Assembly (NCBI GenBank): GCA_003218785.1
Contig: QHOM01000086.1
Coordinates: 1 to 6,107, forward strand
DNA: 6,107 bases
Direction of reading: 5' to 3'
Source: Verrucomicrobiota bacterium
GTDB lineage: Bacteria > Verrucomicrobiota > Verrucomicrobiia > Chthoniobacterales > UBA10450
Notes under the pieces: model-generated
What the model was told of the DNA's origin: nothing
The model's database searches: none
Seen by the model: the letters and a program-made list of their open reading frames with translations, nothing else
Part shown: positions 5,927-6,107 of the stretch, in pieces
How the letters are laid out: every line of letters starts with the position of its first letter
Position numbering within the stretch: the stretch's first letter is position 1
Made by a program: the position numbers and the translations under genes

Positions 5927-6107
5927 ATGAAGAAAACAATTGTCACTCTCGCCTGCGCGCTGATTGCGCCGCTGGCATTCGCGCAGACGAGTTCGAAAGG
6001 TACACGACAATGGACAAACACTGCAGAAACCATAACGGTAACGGGAACGATCATCACAACGACGACTGAGGAAGGCGCGGCCGCCAGTTATCAGCCTGTT
6101 AAAACGC
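5927..6107 (+). CDS. Exported protein of unknown function, N-terminal 60 residues (partial)
   Basis: The frame starts at an ATG eight bases after GAGGGAGG and stays open to the window end. Residues 1-19 form a classic Sec signal peptide: MKK, a hydrophobic core TIVTLACALIAPLA, and a likely signal peptidase I site after AFA (residues 17-19). There is a single Cys at residue 9, within the core and not in a lipobox, so a lipoprotein is unlikely. The visible mature part is rich in Thr (TITVTGTIITTTTEEG, residues 36-51) with alternating beta-type residues, followed by AAASYQPVKT. I do not recognise the family. The protein is probably periplasmic or outer-membrane-associated. The gene is separated from tRNA-Gln by a long leader and is likely independently transcribed. 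Confidence 0.8.
   Translation, partial: MKKTIVTLACALIAPLAFAQTSSKGTRQWTNTAETITVTGTIITTTTEEGAAASYQPVKT

Noticed and set aside
5602..6057. Minus-strand 151-codon ORF
   Set aside because: It overlaps the signal-peptide gene antisense. Its hydrophobic start is the complement of that region, and no ribosome-binding site or family is recognisable.

Overview
The window is a 6.1 kb piece of a bacterial chromosome of moderate G+C. All genes lie on the + strand. Layout: the 3' end of a DUF423-family membrane protein gene; a palindromic intergenic repeat; a mechanosensitive-type channel fused to a cyclic-nucleotide-binding domain; a membrane pyrophosphatase (hppA); a response-regulator receiver fused to a metallo-beta-lactamase-fold hydrolase; a tRNA-Gln(CUG) gene with encoded CCA; about 350 bases with no recognised gene; and the start of a gene for an exported protein. 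The organism cannot be fixed from sequence alone. The repeat type near 142-230, the lack of Shine-Dalgarno sequences before two of the main genes, and the gene complement would suit a soil Verrucomicrobia- or Acidobacteria-like bacterium. That is recollection and inference, not a database result.

The two central genes both act at the inner membrane. The first encodes an MscS-fold channel whose C-terminal domain keeps the phosphate-binding cassette of cAMP/cGMP receptors, so it may be a ligand-gated relative of MscS rather than a plain tension valve. The second encodes a complete pyrophosphatase with the residue signature of K+-independent, proton-pumping enzymes. They are separated by 109 bases that can form two small hairpins directly before the hppA start.

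The third gene joins an apparently complete phosphoacceptor domain to an apparently complete metal-binding hydrolase domain, with no DNA-binding domain and no histidine kinase in the window. A functional link to the cyclic-nucleotide-binding channel is possible (MBL-fold proteins include cyclic-nucleotide phosphodiesterases) but is speculative.

The tRNA is followed by two overlapping, mutually competing inverted repeats around a T-run. They could be a terminator or a structured RNA. The final gene has the only textbook Shine-Dalgarno sequence in the window and encodes a signal-peptide-bearing, Thr-rich protein that runs off the end.

No CRISPR array, insertion sequence, integrase or defence system is visible. 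The window looks like ordinary chromosome with a few unusual domain fusions and some unexplained intergenic structure.
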